Positions 40,924 through 50,294 of a stretch of DNA of 64,000 nucleotides are shown here, one piece after another. The first letter of the stretch is position 1. The number at the start of each line of letters is the position of its first letter. The position numbers and the translations under genes were made by a program. The notes under the pieces were generated by a model, which saw only the letters and a program-made list of their open reading frames with translations, was not told the origin of the DNA and ran no database searches. The stretch is from VRUE01 sp033856195 (GTDB lineage Bacteria; Actinomycetota; Thermoleophilia; Solirubrobacterales; 70-9), in NCBI GenBank assembly GCA_033856195.1, contig JAWVFL010000086.1:27367-91366 (forward strand), written 5' to 3'.

Positions 40924-42486
40924 ATGATGAGCGCGAACGAGCGAGAGCAGAGCACGCGGGCGGAATTGGTTGAGACGCCGATGCAGCGCGAACGCGCGCA
41001 GACGATCTACGAGAAGTCGAAGGCGGGACGGCGTGCCGCTGTCCTGCCTCATGCCGAAGTGCCGGAGGCGCCACTCAGCGATCTGATCCCGGCCGATCTC
41101 CTGCGCGCCGCGCCGCCGCGCCTGCCCGAGGTCGCCGAGCCGGAGATCGTTCGCCACTACAACAAGCTCTCGCGGCGCAACTTCGACCTCGACAGCGGCT
41201 TCTACCCGCTCGGCTCCTGCACGATGAAGCACAACCCACGGCTCAACGAGCGGGTTGCGGCGCTGCCCGGCCACGCCCGGCTGCACCCGGCGCAGGACCC
41301 CAAGCGCGCCCAGGGCGCGCTGGAGCTGATGTGGCTGCTGCAGGAGTCGCTGGGGGAGATCTGCGGACTGCCCCAGGTCAGCCTGCAGCCCTCGGCCGGC
41401 TCCCACGGCGAGCTGGCCGGCCTGCTGCTCACCCGCGCCTACCACGCCGATCGCGGCGAAGAGCGGACCAAGGTGCTGGCGCCCGACACCTCGCACGGCA
41501 CCAACCCGGCCTCGGTGACGATGGCCGGTTACGAGGTGGTCAAGGTCGCCACCAACGAGCGCGGCGGCGTCGAGATGGACGATCTGCGGGCGAAGATCGA
41601 CGAGGACCCCGACCAGGTCGCCTGTCTGATGCTGACCAACCCCAACACGCTCGGACTCTTCGACGAGAACATCGCCGAGATCGCCGCTCTGATCCACCAG
41701 GCGGGGGGGACGCTCTACTACGACGGCGCCAACCTCAATGCGGTGATGGGCCACTCGCGTCCTGGCGACATGGGCTTCGACATCGTCCACGTCAACCTGC
41801 ACAAGTCCTTCAGCCAGCCACACGGCGGCGGCGGCCCGGGCGCCGGTCCGATCGCCGTCTCCGAACGGATCGAGCCCTTCCTGCCGCGCCCGCAGGTGGT
41901 GCGCCGCGAGGGCGACAACGGCAACGGCCCCAGCTTCGACCTCGACTTCGAGCGGCCCAAGTCGATCGGCCGCCTGCGCGGCTTCCAGGGCAACTTCGGC
42001 GTCTTCGTCCGCTCCTACGCCTACATCCTCAGCCTCGGCGGCGACGGCCTCGCCGAGGCCTCGGAGACCGCGGTGCTGAACGCCAACTACCTCAAGGCAC
42101 GCCTGGCCGAGGGGCGCGCCGGCGCTCGCCTGCCAGTCGCCTTCGACCGCCACTGCATGCATGAGTTCGTCCTCTCCGGCAAGCCGATGAAGAAGGAGCT
42201 GGGCCTGGCGACTCTCGACCTCGCCAAGCGCCTGCTCGACTTCGGCTTCCACCCACCGACCGTCTACTTCCCCCTCCTAGTCGAGGAGGCGCTGATGATC
42301 GAGCCGACCGAGACCGAGACCAAGGAGAGCCTCGACGCTTTTGCCGAGGCGATCGAGGCGATCCTCGCCGAGGCCGAGGACGATCCTGAGGTCGCCAAGC
42401 AGGCGCCCTACACGACCCCGGTGCGCCGCCTCGACGAGGTCAAGGCGACCCGCAAGCCGGTCGTGCGCCAGCCGCTCGAGCCGTGA
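40924..42486 (+). CDS. gcvPB: glycine dehydrogenase (decarboxylating) subunit 2
   Basis: A 520-residue beta subunit. FYPLGSCTMKHNPRLNE, LQPSAGSHGELAGLLL and the PLP-binding lysine in HVNLHKSFSQPHGGGGPGAG are present. The start is uncertain among ATGs at 40924, 40927 and 40981; 40924 is given. It forms an alpha2beta2 P protein with gcvPA. Its stop overlaps the next GTG. Confidence 0.95.
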   Translation: MMSANEREQSTRAELVETPMQRERAQTIYEKSKAGRRAAVLPHAEVPEAPLSDLIPADLLRAAPPRLPEVAEPEIVRHYNKLSRRNFDLDSGFYPLGSCTMKHNPRLNERVAALPGHARLHPAQDPKRAQGALELMWLLQESLGEICGLPQVSLQPSAGSHGELAGLLLTRAYHADRGEERTKVLAPDTSHGTNPASVTMAGYEVVKVATNERGGVEMDDLRAKIDEDPDQVACLMLTNPNTLGLFDENIAEIAALIHQAGGTLYYDGANLNAVMGHSRPGDMGFDIVHVNLHKSFSQPHGGGGPGAGPIAVSERIEPFLPRPQVVRREGDNGNGPSFDLDFERPKSIGRLRGFQGNFGVFVRSYAYILSLGGDGLAEASETAVLNANYLKARLAEGRAGARLPVAFDRHCMHEFVLSGKPMKKELGLATLDLAKRLLDFGFHPPTVYFPLLVEEALMIEPTETETKESLDAFAEAIEAILAEAEDDPEVAKQAPYTTPVRRLDEVKATRKPVVRQPLEP

Positions 42487-43112
42487 CGGGGCCGCTGGAC
42501 CGCCGCGCCCCCGTGGAAGCGAGGGTGGCGACCCGCGACGAGATCCCCGCCGCGGTCGGGACCCTGGCCCGAGCGTTCTACGCCGACCCCGTTTGGGGCT
42601 GGGCGTTCCCCGACCCCGAACGGCGGCTCGGGCAGCACCGGGCCGTCTGGGGGCTGGTGGCCAAAGCTTCCGTCGGCTACGAATCGGCCTGGCTCACCGG
42701 GGACTGCGCAGCGGTTGCCCTCTGGATCCCGCCGGGAAAGCCCGAGCTGCGGCCCGAGGACGAGGCGCGCTTGGAGAGCCTGCTGGCGGAGCTGCTCGGG
42801 GACGGCGCAGGCAGGGTGCTGGAGACGTTCGAGCGCTTCGAAGCCGCCCATCCCACGGCAGAGCCTCACTACTACCTCAGCCTCCTCGCAACCAACCCCG
42901 ACCACCGCGGTCACGGGCTGGGAATCGGGCTGCTGGCGGCCACGCTGGAGCGAATCGACGACGAGGGCGCACCGGCCTTCCTCGAGTCGTCCAACCCGAT
43001 CAACACCCCACGCTACGAAGGACTCGGCTTCACCGTCTGCGGCGAGTTCGAGCTGCCCGAGGATGGCCCGAGCGTCACCCAGATGTGGCGAGAGCCGGCC
43101 GGTCCGGCCTGA
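42483..43112 (+). CDS. GNAT-family N-acetyltransferase
   Basis: 209 residues. VATRDEIPAAVGTLARAFYADPV is the N-terminal strand-helix. LLATNPDHRGHGLGIGLLAA is the acetyl-CoA binding loop, and PRYEGLGFTVCGEFELP the closing motif. Resembles small-molecule acetyltransferases of actinobacteria. It is coupled to gcvPB by a GTGA overlap and convergent with the LigD-like gene (7-base gap). Confidence 0.85.
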   Translation: MTGPLDRRAPVEARVATRDEIPAAVGTLARAFYADPVWGWAFPDPERRLGQHRAVWGLVAKASVGYESAWLTGDCAAVALWIPPGKPELRPEDEARLESLLAELLGDGAGRVLETFERFEAAHPTAEPHYYLSLLATNPDHRGHGLGIGLLAATLERIDDEGAPAFLESSNPINTPRYEGLGFTVCGEFELPEDGPSVTQMWREPAGPA

Positions 43113-43119
43113 GGGTCGC

Positions 43120-44049
43120 CTAGAGCTCGGGCAGCTTCTGCTTCAGCTCGAGCACGGGGGCGAAGAGGTCGCCGTGCTGCTCGATCCGCTTCAGCACGTC
43201 TTTGGCCTCGAAGACGAGCGAGCCGGCATCCTCCGTCTCGACTGCCTGTTCGACCTCGTCCCAGGTAACGGGCGTCGAGACTGTGGGGCGTTCGCGGGCG
43301 CGCAGGGAGTAGACCGCGATCGTCGTCTTGCGGCGGTGGTTCTGTGACCAGTCGACGAAGACCTTGCCTTTGCGTTCGACCTTCTTCATCTTCGAGACGA
43401 CCAGGTCGGGGGTCTGCTTCTCGAGCAGCTGGGCGATCGCGCGGGCCAGTGGTTTGGTGCCACCGCCGTTGTCGTCTCCCTCGTAGGTGACCTCGTCGTT
43501 GTTGAGCGGCGCGTAGACCTGCAGGCCCTTCGAGCCCGAGGTCTTGGGGAAGCATTCGAGGCCGAAGTGGGCGAAGAGCTCGCGCAGGCGCAGCGCCACC
43601 CGGCAGCAGGAGAGGATTTCGGCCGGCGGGCCGGGGTCGAGGTCGAAGACGAGCATCGTCGGGCGGTCGTGCTCGGGCGCCAGCGAGAGCGAGGGGTGCA
43701 GCTCGATCGCCGCCAGCTGCGCCATCCAGACCAGCGTCGCGCGGTCTTCGCAGACGCAGAAGTCGATCCTGCCGGTGCTCGCCCCGACTGGCGTGGTCTT
43801 CACCCACTCGGGCCGGTGCTTAGGGCAGCGCTTCTCGAAGAAGGCAGCGTCGGTGTCATCGACCCCTTCCGGGAAGCGGCGCAAGGTCACCGCCCGCCCG
43901 CGCAGGTGGGGAACCATCGCCGGCGCCACCTTGGCGTAGTAGTCGACGACCTCGCCCTTGGTGAAGCCGGCTTTCGGGTAGAGAACCTTGTCGAGGTTGG
44001 TGAGCTTCAGCTCACGACCGTCGACCTCGACCTGCTGGCTGGTGGCCAC
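43120..44049 (-). CDS. non-homologous end-joining polymerase (LigD polymerase domain)
   Basis: A 309-residue stand-alone archaeo-eukaryotic primase-type polymerase. LTNLDKVLYPKAGFTKGEVV is the usual start; catalytic Asp pair in MLVFDLDPGP; KTSGSKGLQVYAPL supplies the nucleotide-binding lysine/serine. The ligase and phosphoesterase domains of full LigD are absent and would have to be encoded elsewhere. It follows ku in the same direction with a 3-base gap. Confidence 0.93.
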   Translation of the reverse strand: MATSQQVEVDGRELKLTNLDKVLYPKAGFTKGEVVDYYAKVAPAMVPHLRGRAVTLRRFPEGVDDTDAAFFEKRCPKHRPEWVKTTPVGASTGRIDFCVCEDRATLVWMAQLAAIELHPSLSLAPEHDRPTMLVFDLDPGPPAEILSCCRVALRLRELFAHFGLECFPKTSGSKGLQVYAPLNNDEVTYEGDDNGGGTKPLARAIAQLLEKQTPDLVVSKMKKVERKGKVFVDWSQNHRRKTTIAVYSLRARERPTVSTPVTWDEVEQAVETEDAGSLVFEAKDVLKRIEQHGDLFAPVLELKQKLPEL

Positions 44050-44052
44050 TGG

Positions 44053-44964
44053 CTATTTGGAGGACTTGGCCTTGGCGCGCGAGCCTGATTTTTTCTTGGC
44101 GCTGGTCTTCGCGGCGGGTTTCTTCGCCGTCGTCTTGCGTTTCTTCGCGGCTGGCTTCTTGGCCGGCTTGCTCTCGCGCTTGCCCTGCACCGCGGCGATG
44201 CTCTCCTCCAGCGCTGCCATCAGGTCGGGTGCCTTGGTCGGCTCGCGGTCCTCCTGCGGGGCTGCCATGACCTCCTCGCCGGCCGCCTTGCGTTCGATCA
44301 TCGAGAGCAGCTCCTCGCGGTACTCGTCGCGGTAGGCGCTCGGATCGAAGCTGCGGGTGAGCGAGTCGATCAGCTGCTCGGCCATCTCGATCTCGCGTTT
44401 GGCGACTTTCGGTTTGCCCTCCGGCAGCACGTCGTCGAGGTCCGACGGCGGCACGACCTCGTCGGCGAAGCGCATCGTGGTCAGGGTCAGCACGCCGTCG
44501 CTGGATCGGATCGCCGCCAGGTGCTCCTTGTTGCGGAAGACGAAGCGGGCGATCGCCACCTTGCCCGACTCTTCCATCGCCCGCGCCAGCAGCGAGTAGG
44601 CCCTCTCGGCGCCGTCGGCAGGGCCGAGGTAATAGGGGCTGTCGAAGTAGATCGGGTCGATCTCGGCGATGTCGACGAAGTCCTGCACCTCGATCGCGCG
44701 CGTCTTCTTAGGGTCGAGCGAGGCCATCTCCTCTTTGCTCAGCGGTACGTAGCGGTCCGGCGAGATCTCGAAGGCCTTGACGATCTTCTCGTAGGGAACC
44801 TCTTCGTCGGTCCCTTCGGCGACGCGGCGGTGGCGGATGCGGGCGCCGTCGGACTCGCGGATCTCGCGCAGCGAGATGCCGCGGCGGGCCACCGCGCTGT
44901 ACAGCTTCACGGGCACGTTGAGGAGCCCGAAGCTGATCGAGCCGCTCCAAATCGCTCTAGCCAT
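44053..44964 (-). CDS. ku: DNA end-binding protein Ku
   Basis: A 303-residue bacterial Ku. ARAIWSGSISFGLLNVPVKL is the canonical start; LREIRESDGARIRHRRV and PYYLGPADGAERAYSLL follow. The C-terminal ~55 residues are a Lys/Ala-rich tail (KKPAAKKRKTTAKKPAAKTS), like the extended tails that strengthen DNA binding and bridging in some actinobacterial Ku proteins. Functional partner of the downstream polymerase. Divergent from the FetA-like gene. Confidence 0.96.
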   Translation of the reverse strand: MARAIWSGSISFGLLNVPVKLYSAVARRGISLREIRESDGARIRHRRVAEGTDEEVPYEKIVKAFEISPDRYVPLSKEEMASLDPKKTRAIEVQDFVDIAEIDPIYFDSPYYLGPADGAERAYSLLARAMEESGKVAIARFVFRNKEHLAAIRSSDGVLTLTTMRFADEVVPPSDLDDVLPEGKPKVAKREIEMAEQLIDSLTRSFDPSAYRDEYREELLSMIERKAAGEEVMAAPQEDREPTKAPDLMAALEESIAAVQGKRESKPAKKPAAKKRKTTAKKPAAKTSAKKKSGSRAKAKSSK

Positions 44965-45067
44965 CGCCGTTCACCTACCCCGATTCTTCCAGCCGATCAC
45001 CGCAGCCCGCAAACCCGGCTCCCGCGCGGGAGGCATCTTGCGCCCGGCACGGTGGGATCATCCGCCC

Positions 45068-45724
45068 GTGCTGTTCGAGTTGAGCAAGGTCAGCCTGACC
45101 CGCGGCGATCGCCGCGTCCTCGACTCGGTCAGCGCCGCGATCCCGCCGGGTGCGACCGCGATAGTCGGGCCCTCGGGCGCCGGCAAGTCGACGCTGCTGC
45201 GGCTGCTCAACCGGCTCGCCGACCCGGACACGGGGACGATCGCCTACCGGGGCCAGCCGCTCGAGCAGTACGAACCGCTGGCCCTTCGTCGTGAGGTCTC
45301 GCTGGTGCCCCAGCTGCCGGCGCTGCTGGAGGGGACGGTCGAGTCGAACCTGCGCTACGCGGCCGGGCTCGCCGGCAAGGAGCTGGACTCCGAAGGCTGC
45401 CTCCGCCTCGCCGGACTCGACTCTGGCTTCGCCGAGCGCGACGTCGCCAAGCTCTCGGTCGGCGAGCAGCAGCGGGTCATGCTGGGGCGTGCTCTCGCCC
45501 AGGAGCCGGCCGTCCTGCTGCTCGACGAGCCGACGTCGGCCCTCGATCACGCGGCTCGCGACGCGATCGAGGCAACCCTCGCCGAGCTGCGCCGCGAGCT
45601 CGAGATCTCGATCGTCCTCGTCAGCCACGACCCCGAGCAGGCGCGCAGGCTGGGCGACTGGGTGGTCCGGCTCGAAGACGGCAGGACAGTCGAGGCCGGC
45701 CCGATCGAGGAGGTGCTGGCTTGA
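45068..45724 (+). CDS. fetA: ABC transporter ATP-binding protein, FetA/YbbL-like
   Basis: A 218-residue ATPase. Walker A GPSGAGKSTLLRLLN, signature LSVGEQQRVMLGRALA, Walker B VLLLDEPTSALD, switch VSHD. Paired with a UPF0014/FetB permease and without a binding protein, matching the FetAB system of E. coli, which protects from iron overload. The GTG at 45068 begins the domain. Its stop overlaps fetB. Confidence 0.87.
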   Translation: MLFELSKVSLTRGDRRVLDSVSAAIPPGATAIVGPSGAGKSTLLRLLNRLADPDTGTIAYRGQPLEQYEPLALRREVSLVPQLPALLEGTVESNLRYAAGLAGKELDSEGCLRLAGLDSGFAERDVAKLSVGEQQRVMLGRALAQEPAVLLLDEPTSALDHAARDAIEATLAELRRELEISIVLVSHDPEQARRLGDWVVRLEDGRTVEAGPIEEVLA

Positions 45725-46503
45725 GCACCTCGATCCACCTCGGCCCCGGCCAGGTCGCGGCCTCGCTGGCCCTGGTAGCGCTCGCCGCGGCGGTCTCCTT
45801 CTGGCGCAAGGCCGATCTCGAGCGCGACATCGGCATCGCCACCGTGCGCTCCTTCGTCCAGCTGACCGCGATCGGCTACGCGATCAAGCTGATCTTCGAA
45901 GCCGACACGCTCTGGCTCGTCTTCGGCCTGCTGGCGGTGATGGTGGTCTTCGGGGCGCTCACGGCCCGCAGCCGGGCGAAGAAGGTCCCAGGCGCGTTCG
46001 GGCCCCTGCTGATAGCGCTGGCGACGGCAGGGGCGACCACGCTTGGCCTCGTCGTCGCCCTCGGCGTCTTCGAACCCACGGCCCGCTACCTCGTCCCGGT
46101 CGGCGGCATGGTGATCGGCAACGCGATGACGGCCTCGGCGGTGGCGCTCAACCGCCTCGGCGATGAGATGGCGGACTCGCGTGCCAAGATCGAGGCGACC
46201 TTGGCGCTCGGCGCAACCGGCAGGGAGGCGGCGGCGCCCTTCGTTCGCCGCGCCCTGCGCTCGGGGATGATCACCCTGGTCGACTCGACCAAGACGACGG
46301 GCCTGATCTTCTTTCCGGGCACGATGGTCGGCATGCTGCTCGCCGGGGCCAGCCCGACCGACGCCGTCCGCCTGCAGCTGATCCTCCTCTACGCCCTGCT
46401 CGGCAGCGTCGCCATCGCCGGCCTTGTTGCCACGAGCCTTGCGTATCGCAACTTCTTCACCCCCGCCCAGCAGCTGCGGGAGCTGGAGTCCGGGTCGGGC
46501 TGA
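45721..46503 (+). CDS. fetB: ABC transporter permease, FetB/YbbM (UPF0014) family
   Basis: A 260-residue protein with about seven membrane helices. ATVRSFVQLTAIGYAIKLIF, PVGGMVIGNAMTASAVALNR and VDSTKTTGLIFFPGTMVGML are the three most conserved UPF0014 segments. TTG start overlapping the fetA stop (TTGA). Metal-export role taken from the E. coli homologue. Confidence 0.9.
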   Translation: MSTSIHLGPGQVAASLALVALAAAVSFWRKADLERDIGIATVRSFVQLTAIGYAIKLIFEADTLWLVFGLLAVMVVFGALTARSRAKKVPGAFGPLLIALATAGATTLGLVVALGVFEPTARYLVPVGGMVIGNAMTASAVALNRLGDEMADSRAKIEATLALGATGREAAAPFVRRALRSGMITLVDSTKTTGLIFFPGTMVGMLLAGASPTDAVRLQLILLYALLGSVAIAGLVATSLAYRNFFTPAQQLRELESGSG

Positions 46504-46507
46504 GCGC

Positions 46508-47731
46508 TCAGCCGCCGCCGATCCCGGGCGGGCAACACCAGCCCCCGACCTGCGGGAAGCGGGCCATGGCGGGATGGCCGGGGGAGAAGACTGCGGAGAC
46601 GCCGCCGGTCGCCCGCAGGCGAGCGCCTCCCGCGACCGGAACGAAGAGCCACTGGTCGGCGGCGGGCCAGACGAGCAGGAGGCGGCGGCCGTCCGGTGAC
46701 CAGGCGAGTTCGGTGAGATGGCCGGAGACGCCGAAGAGGCGGCGGGCCGGGCCGCCGGCCGGGTCGATCAGCAGGGCTTCGCTGCGCGGCGGGCCGGGAC
46801 CCAGCGAGCGGTCCAGCAAGACCGCGATCGTGTGCCCACGCGGTGAGAAGGCGGCAGCGCGGACCACTCCCGCGGCCGGGAGCGGAATGCGCCGCGCAGT
46901 GCCGAGCCGGAGGCTGCTGGCAAGCTTGCTCATCCGTATGTCGCGAAGCCAGAGATCTCCTCTGGAGAATTCGATGAGCCTGTGGCCGTTCGCGCTCCAG
47001 TCCAGTCCGACGACACCGGGTGAGGAGCCGGTGGCATCCATCGTCCTCGCGGTGTCGGTCTCGGCGACCACGATCCGCCGCTCCCCGTCGACGTAGGCCA
47101 GCAGGTGGAGGCCGGGTGGGAACCAGGCCGGCGGCACCGCGACGCTTGCCGATCCGATCGGCGCGTCCCCCGTCCCGTCGGCTCTCACCACCCGCAGCGA
47201 TCGTCCCGCCCGATAGGCGATGCGGAAGCCCGAGGGTGACCAGCGCGGATCGCTGATCCGATCGCTCGCCGAGATCGACCAGCGAGGCGTCCCGTCCGGC
47301 TCGATTGCGCTCAGCGTCGGTCCCGACGCGGCGGCGACGAAGAGCCCGTGCGGCGACCATGTCGCTTCGCCGTAATGCCCGAGCAGGCGCCGCGAGCCGT
47401 CTGCCTGCACCACCCAGGGACCGCGCGGCGACTGGACGAGCAGCTTGCCTCCACCGGGGATCTCGGTCAGCGCCGGCTCGGCGTGGCGCACGCCGGCGGT
47501 GAAGACGTCGTCGATCCAGCCCTGGACGGCCGCGCCGGCCGGGGTGAGGAGCAGGGCGGCGAGCAGCGCCGCGGCGGCCAGCGCCACCGCGAGGCGCGGC
47601 AGCATCGGCCTGCCCAGGGGCCGCCGCTCCGCGTGGGCCTGACTGACCAGAGCGAGTCCGCGCCGTTCCGCCTCGGCTGCGCCGGGCAGCGGCTCTTCGC
47701 GAAGCAGATCGCGCAGCCGGTCCTCGTTCAT
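46508..47731 (-). CDS. membrane-anchored beta-propeller protein, probable anti-sigma factor
   Basis: 407 residues. A cytoplasmic N-terminus (1-43) with MNEDRLRDLLREEPLPGAAE, one membrane helix (about 44-66), then an extracytoplasmic TolB/WD40-like propeller with repeated WSPHG, WSPSGFRIAYR, WSANGHRL, FSPRGHTIAVL and WSPDGRRLLLV blades. Coupled by an ATGA overlap to the ECF sigma factor upstream, so it is the probable cognate anti-sigma. The N-terminus is too short for me to confirm an anti-sigma domain. Confidence 0.78.
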   Translation of the reverse strand: MNEDRLRDLLREEPLPGAAEAERRGLALVSQAHAERRPLGRPMLPRLAVALAAAALLAALLLTPAGAAVQGWIDDVFTAGVRHAEPALTEIPGGGKLLVQSPRGPWVVQADGSRRLLGHYGEATWSPHGLFVAAASGPTLSAIEPDGTPRWSISASDRISDPRWSPSGFRIAYRAGRSLRVVRADGTGDAPIGSASVAVPPAWFPPGLHLLAYVDGERRIVVAETDTARTMDATGSSPGVVGLDWSANGHRLIEFSRGDLWLRDIRMSKLASSLRLGTARRIPLPAAGVVRAAAFSPRGHTIAVLLDRSLGPGPPRSEALLIDPAGGPARRLFGVSGHLTELAWSPDGRRLLLVWPAADQWLFVPVAGGARLRATGGVSAVFSPGHPAMARFPQVGGWCCPPGIGGG

Positions 47732-48246
47732 CCCTCCACCTCGATCAGGTCGCGCAGCTGGTCCAGGCCGCGGCGCAGGCGCGAGTTGACGGTGCCGCGG
47801 GGCAGCTCGAGCATCCGCGCGATCTCACCCGGCGTGTACTCGAGCAGGTGGCGAAGGACGACGACGGCGCGCTGCTCGGGCGGTAGTTGGGCGAGCGCGG
47901 GCATCAGCTCTCCGCCGATCGCCTCCGCGGGCGCCGCGACTTCCGGGAGCTCGCTGGAGTCTCCGGCGCTGCGCCGCAGCGCTTCACGCCGCCCCCAGTC
48001 GATTGCCCGGTTGATGACGATCCGGTGCAGCCAGGGGCCAAACGGCCGGCGGCGGTCGAAGCGATCGAGGCTGTCGACCGCGGCAAGAAAGGCGTCCTGG
48101 GCGATGTCCTCGGCTGCCCCGGTGTCGTGGACGACGAGGTAGGCGGCGCGGTGGGCCCGCGGCCAGTGCAGCTCATATAGCTCGGCGAGCGCATCTCGAG
48201 AGCCGCGCTGCGCCTCCCTGATGAGCCTTCTCTCCTCAGCTCCCAA
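47728..48246 (-). CDS. ECF-type RNA polymerase sigma factor
   Basis: 172 residues. Region 2 (LAELYELHWPRAHRAAYLVV... AEDIAQDAFLAAVDSLDRFD, with GPWLHRIVINRAID) and region 4 (LPPEQRAVVVLRHLLEYTPG, EIARMLELPRGTVNSRLRRG) are complete and joined by a short linker. It is probably held inactive by the propeller protein encoded next. The start lies 24 bases after the M14 peptidase stop, so all four genes 50192 to 46508 may be one operon. Confidence 0.93.
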   Translation of the reverse strand: MGAEERRLIREAQRGSRDALAELYELHWPRAHRAAYLVVHDTGAAEDIAQDAFLAAVDSLDRFDRRRPFGPWLHRIVINRAIDWGRREALRRSAGDSSELPEVAAPAEAIGGELMPALAQLPPEQRAVVVLRHLLEYTPGEIARMLELPRGTVNSRLRRGLDQLRDLIEVEG

Positions 48247-48270
48247 CCCTCACCTCTTCCGCGGGACATC

Positions 48271-49134
48271 TCAATCTTCGCCCACCTGGGCCTGCCAGCG
48301 CGCGATCCGGATAATGGCGTTGTTGAGCCGGGAATGGAGGTTCGGCGACAGCGGCCCCGGCGGTAGCTCGACGACGTAGGAGCTGCTGCCGGGAAAGCGG
48401 TGGTTCTGCCAGTTGGGCGCGGTCCCCGCGGGCCAGGGCAGGGGGCGGAATGGAATCTGGGCGAGTCTTGCCAGGAGGCGCCCCGCCGGGGCGCTCCGTC
48501 CCCAGGCCCGGACCAGCGGCCGCTCACCCTGATGCTGGTGGAACCAGATCGTCACGTCGGGCGCCAGGCCCTCGACGATGCGCGCGGCCAGGCGTGTTTC
48601 CGGCTCCGAGAAAGGGTGCGGGCCCGAGTACTGAGCGTCTCCCCGCCGTCCTATCGGTCGCCATTGCGAGGGGAAGTTGCGGTTCAGATCCACTCCGCGG
48701 CCGTTGAGGCGGGTGCCGATTGTGGCGCCGTCGGGATTCAGGTTGCGCACGACGAAGGTGTTCGAGCGCGGATCTGGGCAGCCGCCGCTGGTCGGGACGA
48801 TCCCGCTGCCGGCGCACTCGTCGCCGTGAATACAGCCGATGATGAGCACCTTGCCGGCGATGCCCGGATCGCCCAGCTGGCGCAAACCAATCGGGCGGCC
48901 GCCGGCGGAATGGCCAACGATGCCGATGCGCTCGAGCAGGTTGCCGGGTCGGCGGGGCGTCCGGGTGAAGGCGAACAGGCGATCGGCGGGTTTTCCCTCT
49001 GCGCCTTTCGGACGGGATCGGGCCTCGCTGGTGTCCACTCCTCCGCTTGCCTGCGGCAGCGAGCGCGCGACGGCGATCAGCACAAGCCCACAGCTCGCTG
49101 CGATCGCCGCCGCGACGAGAACCCGCCGCCTCAT
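48271..49134 (-). CDS. secreted M14-family zinc carboxypeptidase/amidase
   Basis: 287 residues with an N-terminal signal/anchor (MRRRVLVAAAIAASCGLVLI). Zinc ligands of the M14 family: HGDE in IIGCIHGDECAGSG and the later His in TIWFHQHQGE; GVDLNRNFPSQW is the Asn-Arg substrate-binding motif; the general-base Glu is in VVELPPG. Closest known type: murein-tripeptide amidase MpaA/DUF2817-like, suggesting a peptidoglycan peptide substrate outside the membrane. ATG at 49134 overlaps the stop of the preceding gene. Confidence 0.85.
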   Translation of the reverse strand: MRRRVLVAAAIAASCGLVLIAVARSLPQASGGVDTSEARSRPKGAEGKPADRLFAFTRTPRRPGNLLERIGIVGHSAGGRPIGLRQLGDPGIAGKVLIIGCIHGDECAGSGIVPTSGGCPDPRSNTFVVRNLNPDGATIGTRLNGRGVDLNRNFPSQWRPIGRRGDAQYSGPHPFSEPETRLAARIVEGLAPDVTIWFHQHQGERPLVRAWGRSAPAGRLLARLAQIPFRPLPWPAGTAPNWQNHRFPGSSSYVVELPPGPLSPNLHSRLNNAIIRIARWQAQVGED

Positions 49135-50192
49135 GGTCCCGTCGCCGACCCGGCGCCATCGGTGCGTCGGTGCCGCTTGCCGATCCACGCCAGCAACAGC
49201 AGTGCCACCGCGCTCAGGGCAACGATCGGGGGCCAGGCGCCGATTCCGCTCGATGTCGTCGCCACGGGCGCGGGCCGGCGGACCTCAAAGCTGCGCGTGT
49301 CCACGTTCAGCAGCGCGCTTGTCGGTTTCGGCCCCGGCCTGCGCCGTAGCACTACGAGCTGGCGCCCGCCCCCGCTCGTTTGCAGCTGCAGCAGGTAGTA
49401 GAAGCGCCTCGGCAGATGGGTGAGTTGGGGCAGATCGACGCAGACGGCGCGCCCGGCGACGGTGTCGAGGGCGTGGACGAACGGCTCCTTCCCGTTGCCG
49501 TCGTAGAGCGTGTAGGCCCAGCGTCCGGCGGGGCTCATCGCGCGGGTGATCGGCAGTCCCTCCATGTGCTCGTCTGGCTCGTCGGGATCGACGATCGGTT
49601 CGGGGAGGAGCCGGCCGCTCTCCACGTCGTAGGCGCGCACCTCGTAGTGGCTGACGTAGGACGGCCCGGAAACGTTTGGGAAGTGGTGGATCAGGTAGAT
49701 CGTCGAGCCATCCGGCGAGATCGCGTCGAAGGCGAAGTGCCCGCGCAGCTCGACGGAGGTGATCGCATGACGTGAGTGGAGCTGCCCAGCGCGCCAGTGC
49801 CGTTGGGGGCGAAGGTTGGTATCGAGAATCGCGAGCCGAGTTGTCCTGGGCGGGTAGACAGATGGGTTGCCGATCGCGAAGTCACTGAGGACAAGCGTTC
49901 CTCCGTCCGCGGAGAGGCCTCCCCCGGCGCCGTCGTAAGCGACTGCCGGGACGCCGTAGTCACCGCCAAGCTGCCACCAGCGGTCGATCCGGCCGTCGCG
50001 CCTGTCGATCCGCTCGACTGCTGTGAGCTTGGGCCTGGTGTGGAGGGATATGGCGACGTAGCGATACGGGGATCCATTGACCGTTACGCCGTTCCGCGCC
50101 GCCATCTCGAGCCCCTTTGCCTTGGCGCTCGGCACGGGAGCTCCGCTGCTCAGCAGGACCAGCAGGGAGACCAGCAGCACCCTTTTCGTCAT
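49131..50192 (-). CDS. secreted beta-propeller protein with C-terminal membrane anchor
   Basis: 353 residues. A signal peptide (about 1-24), then a propeller-like domain with blades such as LSADGGTLVLSDF, FDAISPDGSTIYLIHHFP and MSPAGRWAYTLYDG, and a C-terminal membrane helix (about 322-340) followed by a basic tail. The ATG at 50192 is preceded by AAAGGAGGAG. Extracytoplasmic location linked to a peptidase and a propeller anti-sigma suggests a surface-sensing cassette. Function unknown. Confidence 0.78.
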   Translation of the reverse strand: MTKRVLLVSLLVLLSSGAPVPSAKAKGLEMAARNGVTVNGSPYRYVAISLHTRPKLTAVERIDRRDGRIDRWWQLGGDYGVPAVAYDGAGGGLSADGGTLVLSDFAIGNPSVYPPRTTRLAILDTNLRPQRHWRAGQLHSRHAITSVELRGHFAFDAISPDGSTIYLIHHFPNVSGPSYVSHYEVRAYDVESGRLLPEPIVDPDEPDEHMEGLPITRAMSPAGRWAYTLYDGNGKEPFVHALDTVAGRAVCVDLPQLTHLPRRFYYLLQLQTSGGGRQLVVLRRRPGPKPTSALLNVDTRSFEVRRPAPVATTSSGIGAWPPIVALSAVALLLLAWIGKRHRRTDGAGSATGP

Positions 50193-50294
50193 CTCTCCTC
50201 CTTTGCGGTTCACGCAATGAGTACGGGCGAAGGCATCGCAGAGGTCCCTCTGCAGCCGTCCGGCCCCGGCCCGGCCGCCGCGTACACTCGCCCG

